NCBI RefSeq assembly: GCF_000143415.4 | Contig: NW_003314270.1 | Location: forward strand, 789,236 to 853,235 | DNA: 64,000 nt | Reading direction: 5' to 3' | Source of the DNA: Selaginella moellendorffii | Taxonomy: Eukaryota; Streptophyta; Lycopodiopsida; Selaginellales; Selaginellaceae | Shown here: positions 24,950-38,136 of the stretch, in pieces | How the letters are laid out: each line of letters opens with the position of its first letter | How positions within the stretch are numbered: the stretch's first letter is position 1 | Translations under genes and position numbers: made by a program | The notes under the pieces: generated by a model | Seen by the model: only the letters and a program-made list of their open reading frames with translations | Databases searched by the model: none | What the model was told of the DNA's origin: nothing

Positions 24950-27900
24950 TATTCAAACTTTATCAATGTACTCACTTATGGCAATTCCAATAGTTTGTAG
25001 GAGGCTTTTAGGGATGTCTTTCGCTTTGACGAGATGTCAATATAAGTACCCATTCAAGTATTTCCAGCAAGTGCTTTGCCCTCTCTTTGAATCATTCCAC
25101 AGTCTGGAAGAGTTTTCAATAGTAGTCTGGAGGCAGTAGTGTGCAACCTCTTCACTTCAAGGCTCAAAGTCTTTAATCTTGTGGGTTAGAGAAGTAGTGC
25201 TAGATCTCTTCTTCCTGTCCTTAGCATCTCTAAATAGGTCTGTGTTGCAAATCCTCCTCATAGTCCTCCACTTATCACTGATGGGTGCCAAGACACCTTG
25301 AGGAGCATTTCATCTGTGCTATCTCACATATCCAAATCAAATCCCTCCTACGCTTGGCAAGGCTTATGGGATGCACTCTAGGCTTTCATATCAAGAGTGT
25401 GAGCAAGGCAAATTTGTGCTTGCGACTGATAGACGCTAACCTTGAGTTACATAACCCCAACATGAACTTCTTGGAGCTCCAGATTTGTGGAGGCGTCATC
25501 ACTGTTGACGCTCCCAAGTCACAAGTGTGGCACTGACAAATGTGAGTGGGCGACTGGTTATGAGGTTATACAGGGTAAGATCCTTGAGAGGGTGCTCTTT
25601 AGATGGTCGTCCAAACTAGAGTTGGTCAGTTTCTTATACGTAGTAAAGGATTATTCTGAGTTGTTTTGGTCCTTTCTTGCGAAAATATTATAATTGGAGT
25701 GTTTGAGGCTTTTTCTAGCTTTTTCAGATGATCAAGGGTAAAAGTTGCTATGCATTATTAAGCATATGCTTTCTCAGCTAAGCAAACTTTAGTATCTTGT
25801 GAGTAAAACAGAATTTTGATAGGAAGGAATCAGACATCTCTGGAGCTTGGTATAGCTTGGGAGGATCCATAAAGATCATAAGGTGTGGCAAAAACATGAT
25901 AGAAGCATACAAAACAGACACGGGAATGTGAGAATCTAAGGCTTAGAGGATATAAAGCCAAGGATGGAGTGACCTTTTACTTTGGTTTTAGAAATAAATT
26001 TCCATCTTTTTTGGAAGGAAGAGAGTATTCTTTGTGAGTTTTGGAGTGTCATGAGAGAATTCTGAGTTTGTCCCATCATTATAGTAGGGAGGGAATCTTG
26101 AAGTTGTTTGTGGAAATACAACAATCCCAAGTGTGCTGGAAGTCTTGAGAGAATCTCTAGTGAGTTGGAGTGGCTAGGAGCAAGTTTTGGTGCAAGAAAA
26201 AGCTTGACACCTTCTTGGGTAAAATGCATTGCGAATAGTTGGAGATCAATAATGTTTCCAGGCACATTTGAGAACACGGCAATGCCTAAGAAAGAACCAA
26301 AAGCCATTTCTGTCATGACTAAGAAGGTAGGAGTAGGAAAGATTCACTAGAAAATCCATATGCAACATCTTTTTGGTACTGTGAGCTGGTGGGCAGAAAT
26401 CCTGCTACAAGAAGACCCCTAGAGCTGCAATTGGCAAGCCAGATATGCTCAAGAGCAGTCAGGGCAAAAGGAAGAAGAAGAGAACAACCCATGGACCAAT
26501 CGCTATGTGGATTAAAACCAACTTAGACTATTTTCACCCAGGCTTGCCACATTTGGAAGGTTTTGCCAACACCAAAAGGAGCTGACTATTTGGAAGAGAT
26601 TGGAGGAGAGAGAGTTGGAGAAAAACCCTCCCCAGATAAGTGACTCTAAGAAGGAAAAGGAATATGTTCATCTCTCCTCATTTGCAAGAGCGATAAGAAA
26701 TTTCCTTTTACCGCTGTGAAGTTTCCTACACAACAAGGGGAAAGTGGGGGATAGTGGTAAATGTCCTGGGAATTTTTTTTCTCGCTCCTTGTCATGCGAA
26801 AGATTCCTTTTACCAGCCCTCTGGCTGTCGCCGCTCTCCTTGGTCGATTGGGAAGAAGATGCTGCTTGGCGCCATGTGAGGTGGCCAAAGCAGGGCAACT
26901 GAGCTCCAGTAGCTACAACCTAGGGGACCCAAATCTCAGCTCCTTAGATCCAGTGCTTCCAGGATTCTTGCCTCGAGGAAAATGTCATATTTTTGCGGAG
27001 CGAGCAACATTTGAAGGAGAGCTGCGACAGGAGGTTCCAGCAGGCAAGCCGGGTGATATGCTAGAATGATGGAAAGATCTGGTGAAGAAGCACTAGATTT
27101 GTGGGCATGACCACACTTTAGAGGATCTGGGCCTTAAAACATGCTCACAGCCAGTCGAGTTTCGATCTCTAGGCTCAGGCCTCTCTGGCCTTCATCAGAG
27201 GGTTCTAATGGGTGGGTGGGATCCCATATATTAGAAGCAGTGATGGTCATAAGCCAGGAGCTATTTACGAGATGATAAGGAAAATTTTTGGTGCTTTGAT
27301 CATGCAATCCATACGAGGTATCAGATTTAAATTTATAACACCTTACGTATTTGGTGTTAGTGCTAACGTCAGTTCTGGAATGTGTAACTCCATGATCAAA
27401 GCTAAAAGTCTCCAATGCTACCAACAAAACAAAGCAGCTGCACAACCCAATCTTTTCCTTTAGCAAGCACATTTAAGTTCATAACTTTTTGTATCTAATT
27501 TAATTTGCATGGAGATGGGCAGTGGTTATAGATTTTGTAAACTCTATGAAAATTTAATTATTCATGTATTCAATTATCTTGTCATGGCTTCAGGCAGTGC
27601 AAGCCAATGCAGATCTGAGATAGGTGATTCCTTAGAGAAGAAGAAGCTTAAGTACGTGCAAGGGGTTCTTGGTTGACACACAAACATTGAAAGCATTGCA
27701 TTGACTTTTCATATGATGTACTTCTATATTTTGTACATTTTCAATACAAACAAATTAAATACCAATACAAGAATACCTCTGTCCAAGTGCTGCTGGGTGA
27801 GATTAGTGCCAGTGATAGCTCCCAAGAGAACAAATACAAACCTTAGCTGCCCCGTGGCTCCCACCGTTATATCTAGCTAACACTGTGAGATACACCTGAG

Positions 27901-28164
27901 CTCCATAAGCGCTGTTGTGCAAGCGCCATGAGCAACGCAAGCAAAGCAAAGCTGTCCCGTCTTCAAAACATCCATAAAACTGAAGCCAACTAACTCCAAA
28001 GTCAATGTTGCTATTGCGTTAGAAAAATCCCACCTACAACGCATTTGCAGCTCTGCCTTCACTCCCTGCCCACCCGTGCCCCCAACTCATTCGCCTACCA
28101 AATGTCGTTTTTTAGATGCCTTTGCCATTTTAGGTATGCGCCCTAAAGCTTGAGGGAGGGTTTG
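24950..28164. other. Gene-poor stretch of about 3.2 kb
   Basis: I see no convincing gene. Open frames of 60-126 codons occur on both strands (for example 25936-26316 minus and 26761-27069 plus), but they lack recognisable domains, splice partners or repeats. The stretch could hold old transposon debris. Confidence 0.4.
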
Positions 28165-28910
28165 ATGGCAAAGGGGGTGGCGAAGACGAAGGGGCCGGCG
28201 GAGGTGGACGAGGTGTGGGATCGGTTTGGAAGATTGCCGCTGGCGGCGGATGAGAAGGGTAAGATATACGCCAAAATCCATGACATGCCACTCAGCCGGC
28301 TGCGGTCCCTCATTCCCTCCTTTCTGGATGATGCCGTGGTGGCTGCTTCACTGAGAGAGGAGTTTCTGAAAAAAAGGAAAGCTGTTCCGAGTAAGTGTTA
28401 TCTTCATGCCTCCTCTACACATAAATTTTTATGATGCTCGAATCAGTGATGAAATTCAACCCGGATGGTGAAAGTACAATGCGACGGCGAATTGAAAGGC
28501 TGAAAAGGTTTGTGGTTTGACCTTATGTCCGAGCTTACAAATTTGGTCCAATGCACACAGGACGGAACATGTTTCGGTAGGCTTTCGAAAGAGCAAGTTT
28601 GTTGATTGGCTCCATGGGTCAGACAATGACCCAAAGAACTGTGACCTCCCAAAAGAGGAGTGGGAATCAGCGGTAGCACTCAAGGAGGCTCTCCACAGGG
28701 TTGGCTATTAGTGAGTTCATCTCTTTTTGTTGTTGTTTTTTTTTTTTTTTTTGTCTTTTTTTCTCTTTTCTTTTTGGGTGTTTGACACTTGCATGCAGCC
28801 GTGGAGCGCCTTTGAAGGGCCCCAAGTATGACATAAGTATATTTGACCGCGACCGTCGTTGCTACGTGGATGCGGAAGGTAAACCTCTGGAGGGCGTGGA
28901 TAGGAGGTGA
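28165..28910 (+). CDS. Small four-exon gene, protein of unknown function (182 aa)
   Basis: I do not recognise the family. Four exons, 28165-28390, 28447-28507, 28561-28710 and 28799-28910, have GT/AG ends and sum to exactly 183 codons including TGA. They encode a charged soluble protein starting MAKGVAKTKGPAEVDEVWDR, with KIHDMPLSRLRSLIPSFLDD in exon 1, RKSKFVDWLHGSDNDPKNCD in exon 3 and KYDISIFDRDRRCYVDAEGK in exon 4. No membrane segment or clear signal peptide is present. The consistent phase across three introns is the main evidence that this is a real gene. A TTG-initiated 5-codon extension is possible but less likely than the ATG. Confidence 0.72.
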
Positions 28911-29640
28911 ACCTCTGGAGAGTAAGGGAAAGGGTTGAGGATTAGTGTATGGATAAAGAAGTCAGTTCCCATGAAAAATATGCCTAGCCTGTTGCAGTTA
29001 GAGATCATGGAGAGTAATCACCGGCAAATGGAAGCCTAGCTAGCGAAGGCAGTAGCTTAACAAAAATGTGCTATGAACCCTGCACTCATCGAACCTTGTG
29101 TTAACACAATCTTGACAACTGCTTAAGCCATACCTGCTGTCCGTGAGCAATTATGGATGTGTATCATTAGCTCAATGAGGCACTAATTTGCACATAGGAG
29201 TTCAGCATAGCTGGGCAGGAGTTCGTGAATCACATTCCACCATGATCTTGGATCCATTGCACTAGAGGCAGCTTGTAGAGTTAGCGGATATGCAGTGTCC
29301 ACGTCCATATGGTAGATAGGGCTATGGAATCTGCTCATGACTTTTCAAAAAACATATCTGCAGTCTCGCCATAGGGAGGCCTTCCCGTTGTGTATTGAGC
29401 ATGTAAAAATATCATTCCACCAGGAACAGAGTCCCTCTGTTCGGAATACCATACCATTTGTGTGAGCGTTTGAAGTTATGTTTGGTCTAATAAAACTCGA
29501 TATTTCACGCTAGTGCTTCCCGTAAAAAACTCGATCAACCTGTCTGGTAAGATCTTGAATTGAGATTGAATTCAATATCACCAAAGAATGGACACTCCAC
29601 GGACTCTCCATAACACTCCCACTCGGGCAGACACCGAGGG
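28911..29640. other. Gene-free stretch
   Basis: No coding feature is seen between the small gene and the copia-like fragment. It could be the decayed flank of that element. Confidence 0.4.
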
Positions 29641-29649
29641 CTGCTCAAA

Positions 29650-30490
29650 ACTGGAAGAATTTTGGTGATGACAATGGTTCGGTCAACACACATCCGCAGT
29701 CATGTCCTGAGTAGGACAGTATGTGAGCACAAGCACACCATCCTCGTACTGATCACGCAGGAAATGGTGAGTTGTGTCCATGTGCTTGGTTCTAGAGTTG
29801 AGGTCTTGCTCAAGGAAATACAGCCTTGGTTGTCACAGTCGCGCCAGCCGGAGGAACGCCAACTTCAGCGAGAAGACGCCTCAACCATATGGATTCCTTG
29901 CGACTGCCATATACTCGACCTCACAGCTGGAACACGCCTACGAGGTTTGTGTTTACTGCTCCATGCGTAGAAGCTAAAAGAATAGCCTGTATGGGAACGC
30001 TCACAAAAACCTGTGAAGCTGAAAGCTGCTTGTAACAAAGGCCAGAAGACGCGTTAGTACCGAAAAATTCGTTTACAAGCTAGGTTGTCCAGGAATCTGC
30101 TTACCACGCTTAGTGCAAACGACCAGATACAAGGGACGCTTCTCATGATCGGTGAAAGGAGATGTATCCTTAGAAAGTTTCAGACCTGCTATCATTGGTG
30201 TTGGTTCTGGTGAGCTACGCCCCATGGAACATTTCCGAAGTATGTCCTCCACATACTTGGCTTGGTGTAGGCAAATGGAGCCAATCTCGTTTCCTGTCAA
30301 GCTGGATGAAGTCCTTGAGAAGAAAAAATCTGTTTGGTCTCAGCTCAGAGCTGTTGCGGACAAACAACGAATCATCAACATAGACCACAATACAAATTGC
30401 GTCATCTCCCACTCTCTTCTAGAAAAGATAATCATCGGCGAGAAGATTGCTTTAAGCCATAGCTGGCTTTGTTGAGTTTCCAACGTAGCG
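29650..30490 (-). mobile_element. Degenerate Ty1/copia reverse transcriptase/RNase H fragment
   Basis: Read on the minus strand across several frames, the stretch shows copia landmarks in the right order. These are NKASYGLKQ (near 30475-30446), ICIVVYVDDSLF (the YVDD catalytic motif), ICLHQAKYVEDILRK, and then SRTKHMDTTHHFLRDQYEDG from the RNase H end (near 29760). Frames change and stops intervene. No LTRs or target duplication were found, so boundaries are approximate and the copy is dead. Confidence 0.75.
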
Positions 30491-30499
30491 TTCTTTGCC

Positions 30500-31073
30500 T
30501 GGAACTTTCTGCTCGTTTGATGGATGCGCCAGTTGTTCGCTAAATGGTAAGAAATTGATGATACAATTGGTGAATTGATGATGATCACTTATCAAGTATA
30601 TGTCACATTAATCATATAAATCTAAAAAAATGAATTAGTTCATGGAAATATAATTAGTCTTAGAATTTAAATCATAGACATGTTGTTTTATTACAAAACC
30701 ACTCCCACGCTGTCAGTCTTTTTGCCCTCGTTGCCTAGTAACACAAACTTTGCTCGAGAGATGTTCTCTCCTCTTCCTCCTCGTAAATACCAATACAAAG
30801 CTTTTGCGCGCGGAGCTCTCGGTTGCGCCCATCCATCCCTCTCTGGAATCAAAGGAATGTGAGCATCGCAAGTGAGAGCTTCCTTCCCCTTCGTTCCCGT
30901 CACCAAAAGACTCTCTCCTCTCTCTCACTCACTCACTCTCTCACCTCGTCAAAGAAGGAAAGCTCTTGTGCTTTGCGCGATGAGCGTTGAGCGTTTGTGC
31001 CTCGTTCCGTCTCGCTTGCTCGCGCCGCGCCGCCGCCTCTCCTCTGTCGCTTCGCCTTGCCACTCGCCTCGCG
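30500..31073. other. Stretch between copia fragment and BAT2-N-like gene
   Basis: No gene is seen. The left half is AT-rich and the right half (30880-31073) is CT-rich, containing the 3' flank of the BAT2-N-like gene. Confidence 0.4.
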
Positions 31074-34000
31074 CTACATGTGTCTCGCGTCCGCCGAGAA
31101 GATCTCTGCCGCATGGTGATCACCGCCGCCAGTGTTGATCGCCACCGCCGCCGCTGGAGGAGGAGGCTTCACCACGTACACTTGCTTGAGCTTGGAAGCC
31201 GGCGCCACCGACGACGAGGAGCCGCTGTTTTTGCTGCTACCACCGCTGGCATCACCCGCAAATCCTCCTCCACCTCTCCTTCCCTGTTGGCTGTGGCTGT
31301 GGTTAGACCATCCTGTTGCAACCCCGACTTTGCCAATGCCGCCACCGTGAGCCACTCTCCTGTCCTGGTGCCCGATCGAGCGTCGCGGGCCAGCAGCAGC
31401 AGCAGCAGCACCGGCAGCGGCGGTGGCGACGTAAGAGTGAGGCTGGAAAGTCGGCATTGTCGCAGCAGCACCGCCGGGTCGAGAGCTTCCAGAGTTTGGC
31501 CTGCCACCAGCTCCGCCACCGCCACCGCCACCCTCAGCTCCACTCACCGGTTGGACCACCACTCTGGAGTGTAGTTTGCTTCCCGCGGGTAGCGACGAGA
31601 CCACCGGGCTGGGAGGCTTGAAAGGCGGCGCTGCCTGTTGCTGTTGTTGATGGTGTTGGTGTTGGTGATGTTTGTGCTGTTGTTGTTGTTGTTGTTGTTG
31701 GTGTACAGCGAAAGTGTTGCTCGCGTCGGAGCTGGCCGTGGACATGGCATCCCCCAGCCCGAGCTCGTCCAGGTACTGGTCGCTGGCTTCGGCCGGTGCT
31801 CCAGCGCCTGCCGCCGCCGCGGACGCCAAGCTCGGATCGTTGGCGATATCGGCTTGATGCTGCATGTGATAAGCCGGGTGGGGGTGCCTCATATGCATCG
31901 GGGGAAAGCCCGGGATCGGCCCAGACATCGGTGCATGCGGCCCCGGGACGTGCGACCACTGGGACTGCAAAGAGCAAAAGTGAGCCAGTTGAACGAAAAC
32001 CAAAGAAAAGAAAGTCTCTTCTACCTGGAATGCCATATCCCTGTACATGTCGAATGGACCAGGAGGAACTACCGAGATGACTGACGGATCATGGCCCAAG
32101 TGACGATTACTGTGCGGAGCGTAGAGCATACTGCCACCGCCGGCACCGGGTCCGTTACCACCTCCAGCGTCCCCACTGTTTGTTCCTGCTCCTGAGGACG
32201 TAGAAGTCACTGGAGTGTGTTTCCAATCCGGCTGCTTGACGGGAGGTATGTGGGCCGGTCCCATGTAGCTTACACCCAGCTGCCCGAACTGGCCCACGCC
32301 ACCAAACGGACTGGTGTAGACAAGAGTGTGTGGAGGAATGCTTGGAATCGGTCCGTGGTTGATGAAAGGCCCTGCGAAGCCATGCGGGCCACCGTAGAAG
32401 GAGTCAACACCGTGACGCGGATGCCAGTTTAAACCACCGGGACCAGGACGTTCACCGTTGGAGTCGCGTGAGGCCTCACCACCCGTGCCGAATGCAAAAA
32501 CTGGTCCACCTAGCAAGGTTCCCATCTCCAAACCAGGAAAGCCAGGTAGCGAAGGCAAGTGTGGCCCAGAAGTGGGAGGTCCTCTCAGTGGCATATCGAC
32601 GGATAAGTCAGCTGGAAGTGAGACATTGATGGTCTCGTCAATCCCCGAAGACTGTGTTGGGTTTTGAGTGTCAAGTCCTGAAACAAGCGAAAGGACACCT
32701 CTTAGTTGACATGCAATTTAGAAACTGCAGCATAAAAATACCAGCTGGAGAGCCTTTGTTAGAAGAACCAATAATACCGTGCGACGAAACGAGCTGGTCA
32801 GCACCGTGTAGATAATCATCGTTACTGATTGCTGCAACAGCAACAGCTGATGCAGCTGCCTCTGCCTCGGCCGCCTCAGCTTCAGCCTCCGAGTCCATTG
32901 TCCCGTCTTCGTTCTCCCGGGAGCGTTTCCCCTTGCCAAACGATGCCAGTTCATTCTCATCTTGTAGTTCTTTTCTAGCACCCAGAAATCCCTCCGAGCG
33001 GGAGGGACCCAGCCAAGGGACTGTTGACGCAAATGCTGGCATCGTAACAGCTCCTGCAAGACAAACTTCTCATGAGATCACTTGTCACAAGATCGAAAGC
33101 AGCAGTACCGAATTGTATTTTCTCTCCGGCAAGAAGAGAATTAACAGGCCCTGATGCGGCCGCAGGCCGAGGACCTTTCTCTTTCGCTGTAACAGATGGT
33201 GTGGATGTGGACTCTAGTCCCGAACTGAGATGCTCTGATAGAGGTACCTGCAAGGGAAGTGGAACTTCAAACCGAGCTGGTTTCATTGCCTCCTCCAGCT
33301 GAATCTGTGTAAGCGTAACCACCTATAAAACGTTTCAGACATTGAGCTAATGTACAATGAGTCACCTCTTGATTGGATCGACCAAAACCCCATGCAGCTC
33401 CATTAGCCTGCGCACTCTGACCTTCACCAACAATCGGAGGAAAAGCTGGAGCATCGGGAACAAGGGAATTTATCTGTGTTGGTCTGCATGAAAAGAAAAG
33501 CCAAAGATATATGATGTGTCTAAAATAAAAGGCACTTACTGTGGACTTCTTGTTCTCTTTTCAAACCCCACTTCAGGATTTGATAGCGAAGCTTGCCTTG
33601 TTCGTGAAGTCGTCACTACAACATCGAGGCAATTTGCCAAGGGCATACTGTCATTTTTCGCATCTCTAGGCGGGAAAGGCTTCGACCCGTTTCGTTGCTT
33701 GGGAGCTTGCTGCTAATATACAAGATCAGTTGCGAGAAAACCAGCAAGTAGAAGTATAGTACCTTTGTGTGCTTTGGCTTGGATTTCACTTGCTTCTCCT
33801 TCTGCAGCTGCCGTTTTGATCTGACTTCGATAAAGTCATCTTCTTCGCTCCCTCCGGAATGGTCAAATAATCTTTCGGAAGAAGCCAGCTCTGCCGCTTG
33901 CCTAGACTTCTCATTTTCGTCGTCACCTTTAACCCCCTTCCGCGGTACATAATGTCCACGTTCTGACAAGTTTGGCGCTCTGAAATCCAGACTACCCCGA

Positions 34001-37000
34001 CGATTAGGCTTCTTACGAAAAGATTCTGTCGAACTATGCCCCTCGTGCCTCGCTGACCATTGCTTCGCATCAACTTTCTCTTGAAAACGACTGTAACCAG
34101 AGGTTTGACCATCTGTAAAAGATGGCTTCCATGAATCCTGGGCTGCGGCTGCTGGTTTTCCGGCGTCTTTCTTGCGCTTTCCATCGTCATGTTCAGTTAC
34201 CTCCACCTGTTTTTCGCTCGCCGAATTATTCTGGACCGGAGACTGGAGTACTGCGCCTCCCTGGCCATATTGATGAGTCCAAAACGTCCTCTCAGGATGT
34301 GGCTGCATTCGAAACTGCTGCCCATGAACGCCTTGTTGGCCATCCATGTTCATGATAGAAGGCTGCATCATTGCCTGAGGATGAACCGTAAACGAAGGCA
34401 GTAGTGGTGCTTGCTGACCAATCTGTCCAAACTGAAACTGAGGTGGCGGCTGGAGGTGTGCGACGTGATGTCCGATGGGAGGATGTAGTTGAAGTGGCAT
34501 TTGAATGGAGCCAATCTGAATCGCTGGAATCGAGCCTTGAAGAAGAGATGTACCCGGAAGAAGTCCGAACTGAAGGGTCATTGGTCGATCTGGCATTGGA
34601 CCTTGCATTCTCGGCCTGGAATCAAGTAGAGGAAGCTGTGGCGGAACAAAACTCGGTGGATGGTGAAACGGTTGCTGCAGCCCGGCTGGAGAAGGCTGTG
34701 TAGTTTGCAATGGTGACGGCAGTAACGCAGCTGGGACCTCAGAAGTCTGAACAACTTCAATGACCTCGCTCTTGAGCTCAACTTCCTCCGACTTGTCTTC
34801 GTCGACAGGAACGGCAACACTGTCGAGTTGAGTAGCCTCCACCACTTCAGTCTTTGGGAGCACCACGATCGAGTCCACGAGTTCTGACAAGGTGGCGTTC
34901 AGATCTGCTGCATCAATATGCTCTACTTCTTCGTGAATCTCCGAGTTGAACTCCGACTGCTCACCGGTGCCCTTCAAGATGTCTTCTTCGTGGCTGATAT
35001 CAGACCTTTGCTCTTCATCAACCGTCTCGTCCACCGTTTCAGAGATCTCTTCCTCGAAATTTGGAGCACCGGAGACTTCCACTGTGCTTCCACCCTGTTG
35101 TTTCGTGTCAGCCTCTACAGCTTCAGCAGTAACGTCGATCTGTACATCGCCTACGCTACATGCTTCGTCTTCCGGAAACATTTCCTCGGCCATGTTCTCC
35201 ACATCGGTTACTGTTTGAGACGGAGCAACATCTTCTCGTAGATCTGAAGATGAAGTGACAGTTGACGCAGCTGATTGACTTCCAGAAAATGACGGCTTCT
35301 GAGAATGTGTTCTTGTTGGCGGAGGCAACACACGGGGCTGCTTTGGAAGCGACTGCCGCAAGCGTCCGTAGGAAACTCCATCAGGAGCATCGTAGCTGCC
35401 GCCATACGAAGTTGGCGAAGGAGGTGAAAATGGTCTGCTCTCCCTTGGCCGCCTGCTCCAACGTCTATCGTCTTCCATGAAACCGTGTTCTGGAAAGTTG
35501 TTTGGACGCGGGGATCCGAACATGTTTCGCAGCTGATCGCCGTTTGAGGACCATTTGTCTTCCCGATCTTTCCTGTAACTGTCAACAGGCCCATCCACGT
35601 TCCCGTAAAAATTATCACCTTCATCTGGAACTCTGCGCCCCGGAGAGTGCATCATACTGTTGCCGTGATCGTTGGGGAAAGACGAAAGATCGCCCAAATC
35701 TCTTCTCCAAGACGCAGAAGAAAGTCGTGACCGATCATCTCCACCACGAGGGACCGGCTCACGAGTTACCCTGTGCATGTCGGGCGATCGTAAACGGGAG
35801 CTGGTTTGATCCTGCTGCATCCGAAAACCAGAAATTCTGGAAGTGGCTCTGTCGTCGTTATCATCTAGCGCCTTTGTTGTTGTTGCTGGAATATTGCTGT
35901 CACCAGGGGCCTCCACTCCATTTTTCGGTTGTTTTTTCTCCATCTCACGTCTAGCGATACGCTCCTCCAATTCAAGAAGTTTTCGACGTGCATTCTCCTT
36001 TCTCCTTTCCTCATCCTCCACCAGTTTGCGCTTTTCCTCTTCCCGAGCTCTCTTAGCTTCTTCAACCTTTCGAACGGAATCAAGGGCCTCCTGCTCTGCA
36101 CGGGCTGCAGCTTCCCTGGCCTCTTCTTCAAGTCTTTGCTGGCGCTCCTCTTCTTCCCTTGCCTGACGCTCTCGTTCTTCCTCCTCCTTTCTCGCAAGCT
36201 CAATTGCTCTCTCCCTCTCTTCGATCTTTCTCTGCCGTTCCTGCTCTTGCTCCTTCTGAACTCTCTCAAGCTCCGTTTCGAATGACTCACGTTCCAGATC
36301 GCGATAGCTGACTTCATTCGAATCTTCCCTCTTCCTCCGCATTCTGTACTTCAAATCCATCCGAAGATCCAAGTTTGGAAGCTCCGGAAAATCTCTCATA
36401 AACGTATCTTCAGAGTACGGGCTACGGACTCGGACCGGAAGATCAAAACCTCCATTTCGTGCACCAAGCCTTCCCCTGTCGCCGCCCGGTTTGTTGAAAA
36501 AGCTCTCCCTCGAAAAACTATCACGATTGTGGTGGTAGCTATCGCGCATCCGCCAACTATTCCCTCTAGAATCCGCCTCTGCTCTATCAAAACCGCTATT
36601 CCTCCCAAAGTTCCAGTCGTTTCTCCCGAAGGACCCCTCTCTATCCCAGCCGAAGTCCTGCGCTTCCCTGCTACGACCATACTCGGGCACATCCCTCCTG
36701 TAGCTCGCTCGCTCATCTCTTTGAAAAGCCGGTCGAGCAAAAGAAGACTGTCCGTAGCGCGGTGGATCTTCCCAGTCGGGAGGCTTGGACACGGAAGCCG
36801 TCTCTCGTTCATCGTCAGCCCAGTTGGAAGTGTGCGTCAAGTGAATGAGAGGCCCCGGTCTCAAAGACAAGTCATTCGGCTTCCTGTTCTCCTTGAGAGA
36901 AAAGTAGCTCCGGACAGACTCGTCTCTGAGACCACCCTGCTTGGATTGCGGCTGGAGAGTTAGAACCGGCGACGGCGGCTTGTAGCCATCATCTTCATCC

Positions 37001-37743
37001 AGCTCCTTCTCGAACTGGTTCTGCGACAGCTGCTGCAACTTGAGCTGCTGGTGCTTCATCTCTCGCTGCTTGTCCTTCTGCCGCTGCTGGATCTCCCGCT
37101 GCCGCTGCTGCGACGGCACGGGATTGAGAGGAGCAGCAGCCTGGAGCGTCGGAAAATCCTCCCCGCGCAGCACCACAGCAGTGGGAGCACGAACTGGAGC
37201 AGCAGCAGCCGCAAGAGGAGCGCCACTGCCCCGAGCAGCCGGCGGCGTGTACTTCCCTGTTGTCCTCGGCGACTGCTCCGAGGAGATCACCGCAGCTCCG
37301 CCGCCGCCGCCCTGCGCAAAGTGCTGTGCCTGAGCCATCCCCCACCCGTTGGACTTGAGATGGCCATCGCCCACGCCCGGATCTTCCACCAGCGCTTGCT
37401 GCTGCTGCTGGATTGGGGCCTGCTGCTTGGACCATCCCGAAACTCCAGTCCCCCCGACGAGCGTGATGCTAGGGTCGTTCCCAGCGTGCTCCTTGCGAAG
37501 AGAGGGGAGATTCACGGGCGCTGGGACTGTGAGCTTGGGCTGTGCCGGCTTAGCCTGCTTCCCCGGCGGCGTTCGCACTGGCCTGGCCAGGACGAGCATA
37601 CCTCCGTGCGTGCCGCCATGCAAATACCTCGATTTCGATCCGCCAGAGCCGATGTTCACACCCGACAATGCCTGCTTGCCATAGAGATCGTTGAGATTGG
37701 ACGACGCGAACCTGGATCCACCTCCGCTCGAGGTCCTGGCCAT
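31074..37743 (-). CDS. Large BAT2-N/PRRC2-like low-complexity protein (MOS1-related)
   Basis: This is a protein of roughly 2,000 residues. The first exon (37743 to 33763) is 1,327 codons. The N-terminus MARTSSGGGSRFASSNLNDL, then GGMLVLARPVRTP and NLPSLRKEHAGNDPSI, is the BAT2 N-terminal signature shared with plant proteins related to MODIFIER OF SNC1. Downstream are an Arg/Glu-rich coiled coil (about residues 470-610, encoded near 36330-35930), proline-rich stretches, Glu/Ala runs and Gly/Gln/His runs. At least six shorter exons follow to the stop at 31074 (VYVVKPPPPAAAVA near the end). The family is implicated in regulating transcription or translation of specific targets; the role here is inference. 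ATG 37743 is the clear start. The exact junctions of exons 2-6 are approximate. Confidence 0.85.
31645..31710 (-). repeat. CAA/CAG polyglutamine-histidine tract inside the BAT2-N-like gene
   Basis: Repeated CAACAA/CACCAA triplets on the minus strand encode a Q run followed by mixed H/Q. A second trinucleotide-rich patch (GCA, encoding alanine) lies near 31395-31425. These are likely to vary in length among alleles. Confidence 0.7.
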
Positions 37744-38136
37744 GAAACCCTAGAACCTACTTCGCTGCTCCCGCTGCGGCGCTGAGAAATCGGCTGGAAG
37801 TCTGTGCCGCGCATCCAGCTGCTAATCTGGCACGAGACCGCGAGGGGTCGAAGATCTAGACGATGAACGATCAAAGCGCGTTGCAGCGCTCAAGCCCTAG
37901 GACTAGGGCTGCCCCGGGAATGCGGGCTTAGATGCAAAAGCCCTAAAAAACCCAAAGCTTAAAGCCCGGCATATTCCGTCGGTTGGAAACGTATCTTCCG
38001 GTATGTATTTTCCGGCAGTCAAAGGTCTAACGTTATGGTTTAGGGGTTTAGTCTTTATTTCTTTGCGATGTTTTGATTCTCATGCTTCGCAGAGGGCATC
38101 GTATAGATAGAGAGATCGCTAGGTTATCTGACAGCG
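37744..38136. promoter_or_regulatory. Shared 393-bp region between divergent genes
   Basis: The BAT2-N-like gene (minus) and the dioxygenase gene (plus) are transcribed away from each other from this short interval. It must hold both 5' leaders and at least the core promoters. No specific element was identified. Confidence 0.5.

Noticed and set aside
25936-26316. 126-codon minus-strand frame in the gene-poor region
   Set aside because: No family resemblance, no clear partner exons; kept only as part of a gene-free stretch.
31316-32084. Plus-strand frames opposite the BAT2-N-like gene
   Set aside because: They are antisense shadows of low-complexity coding sequence.
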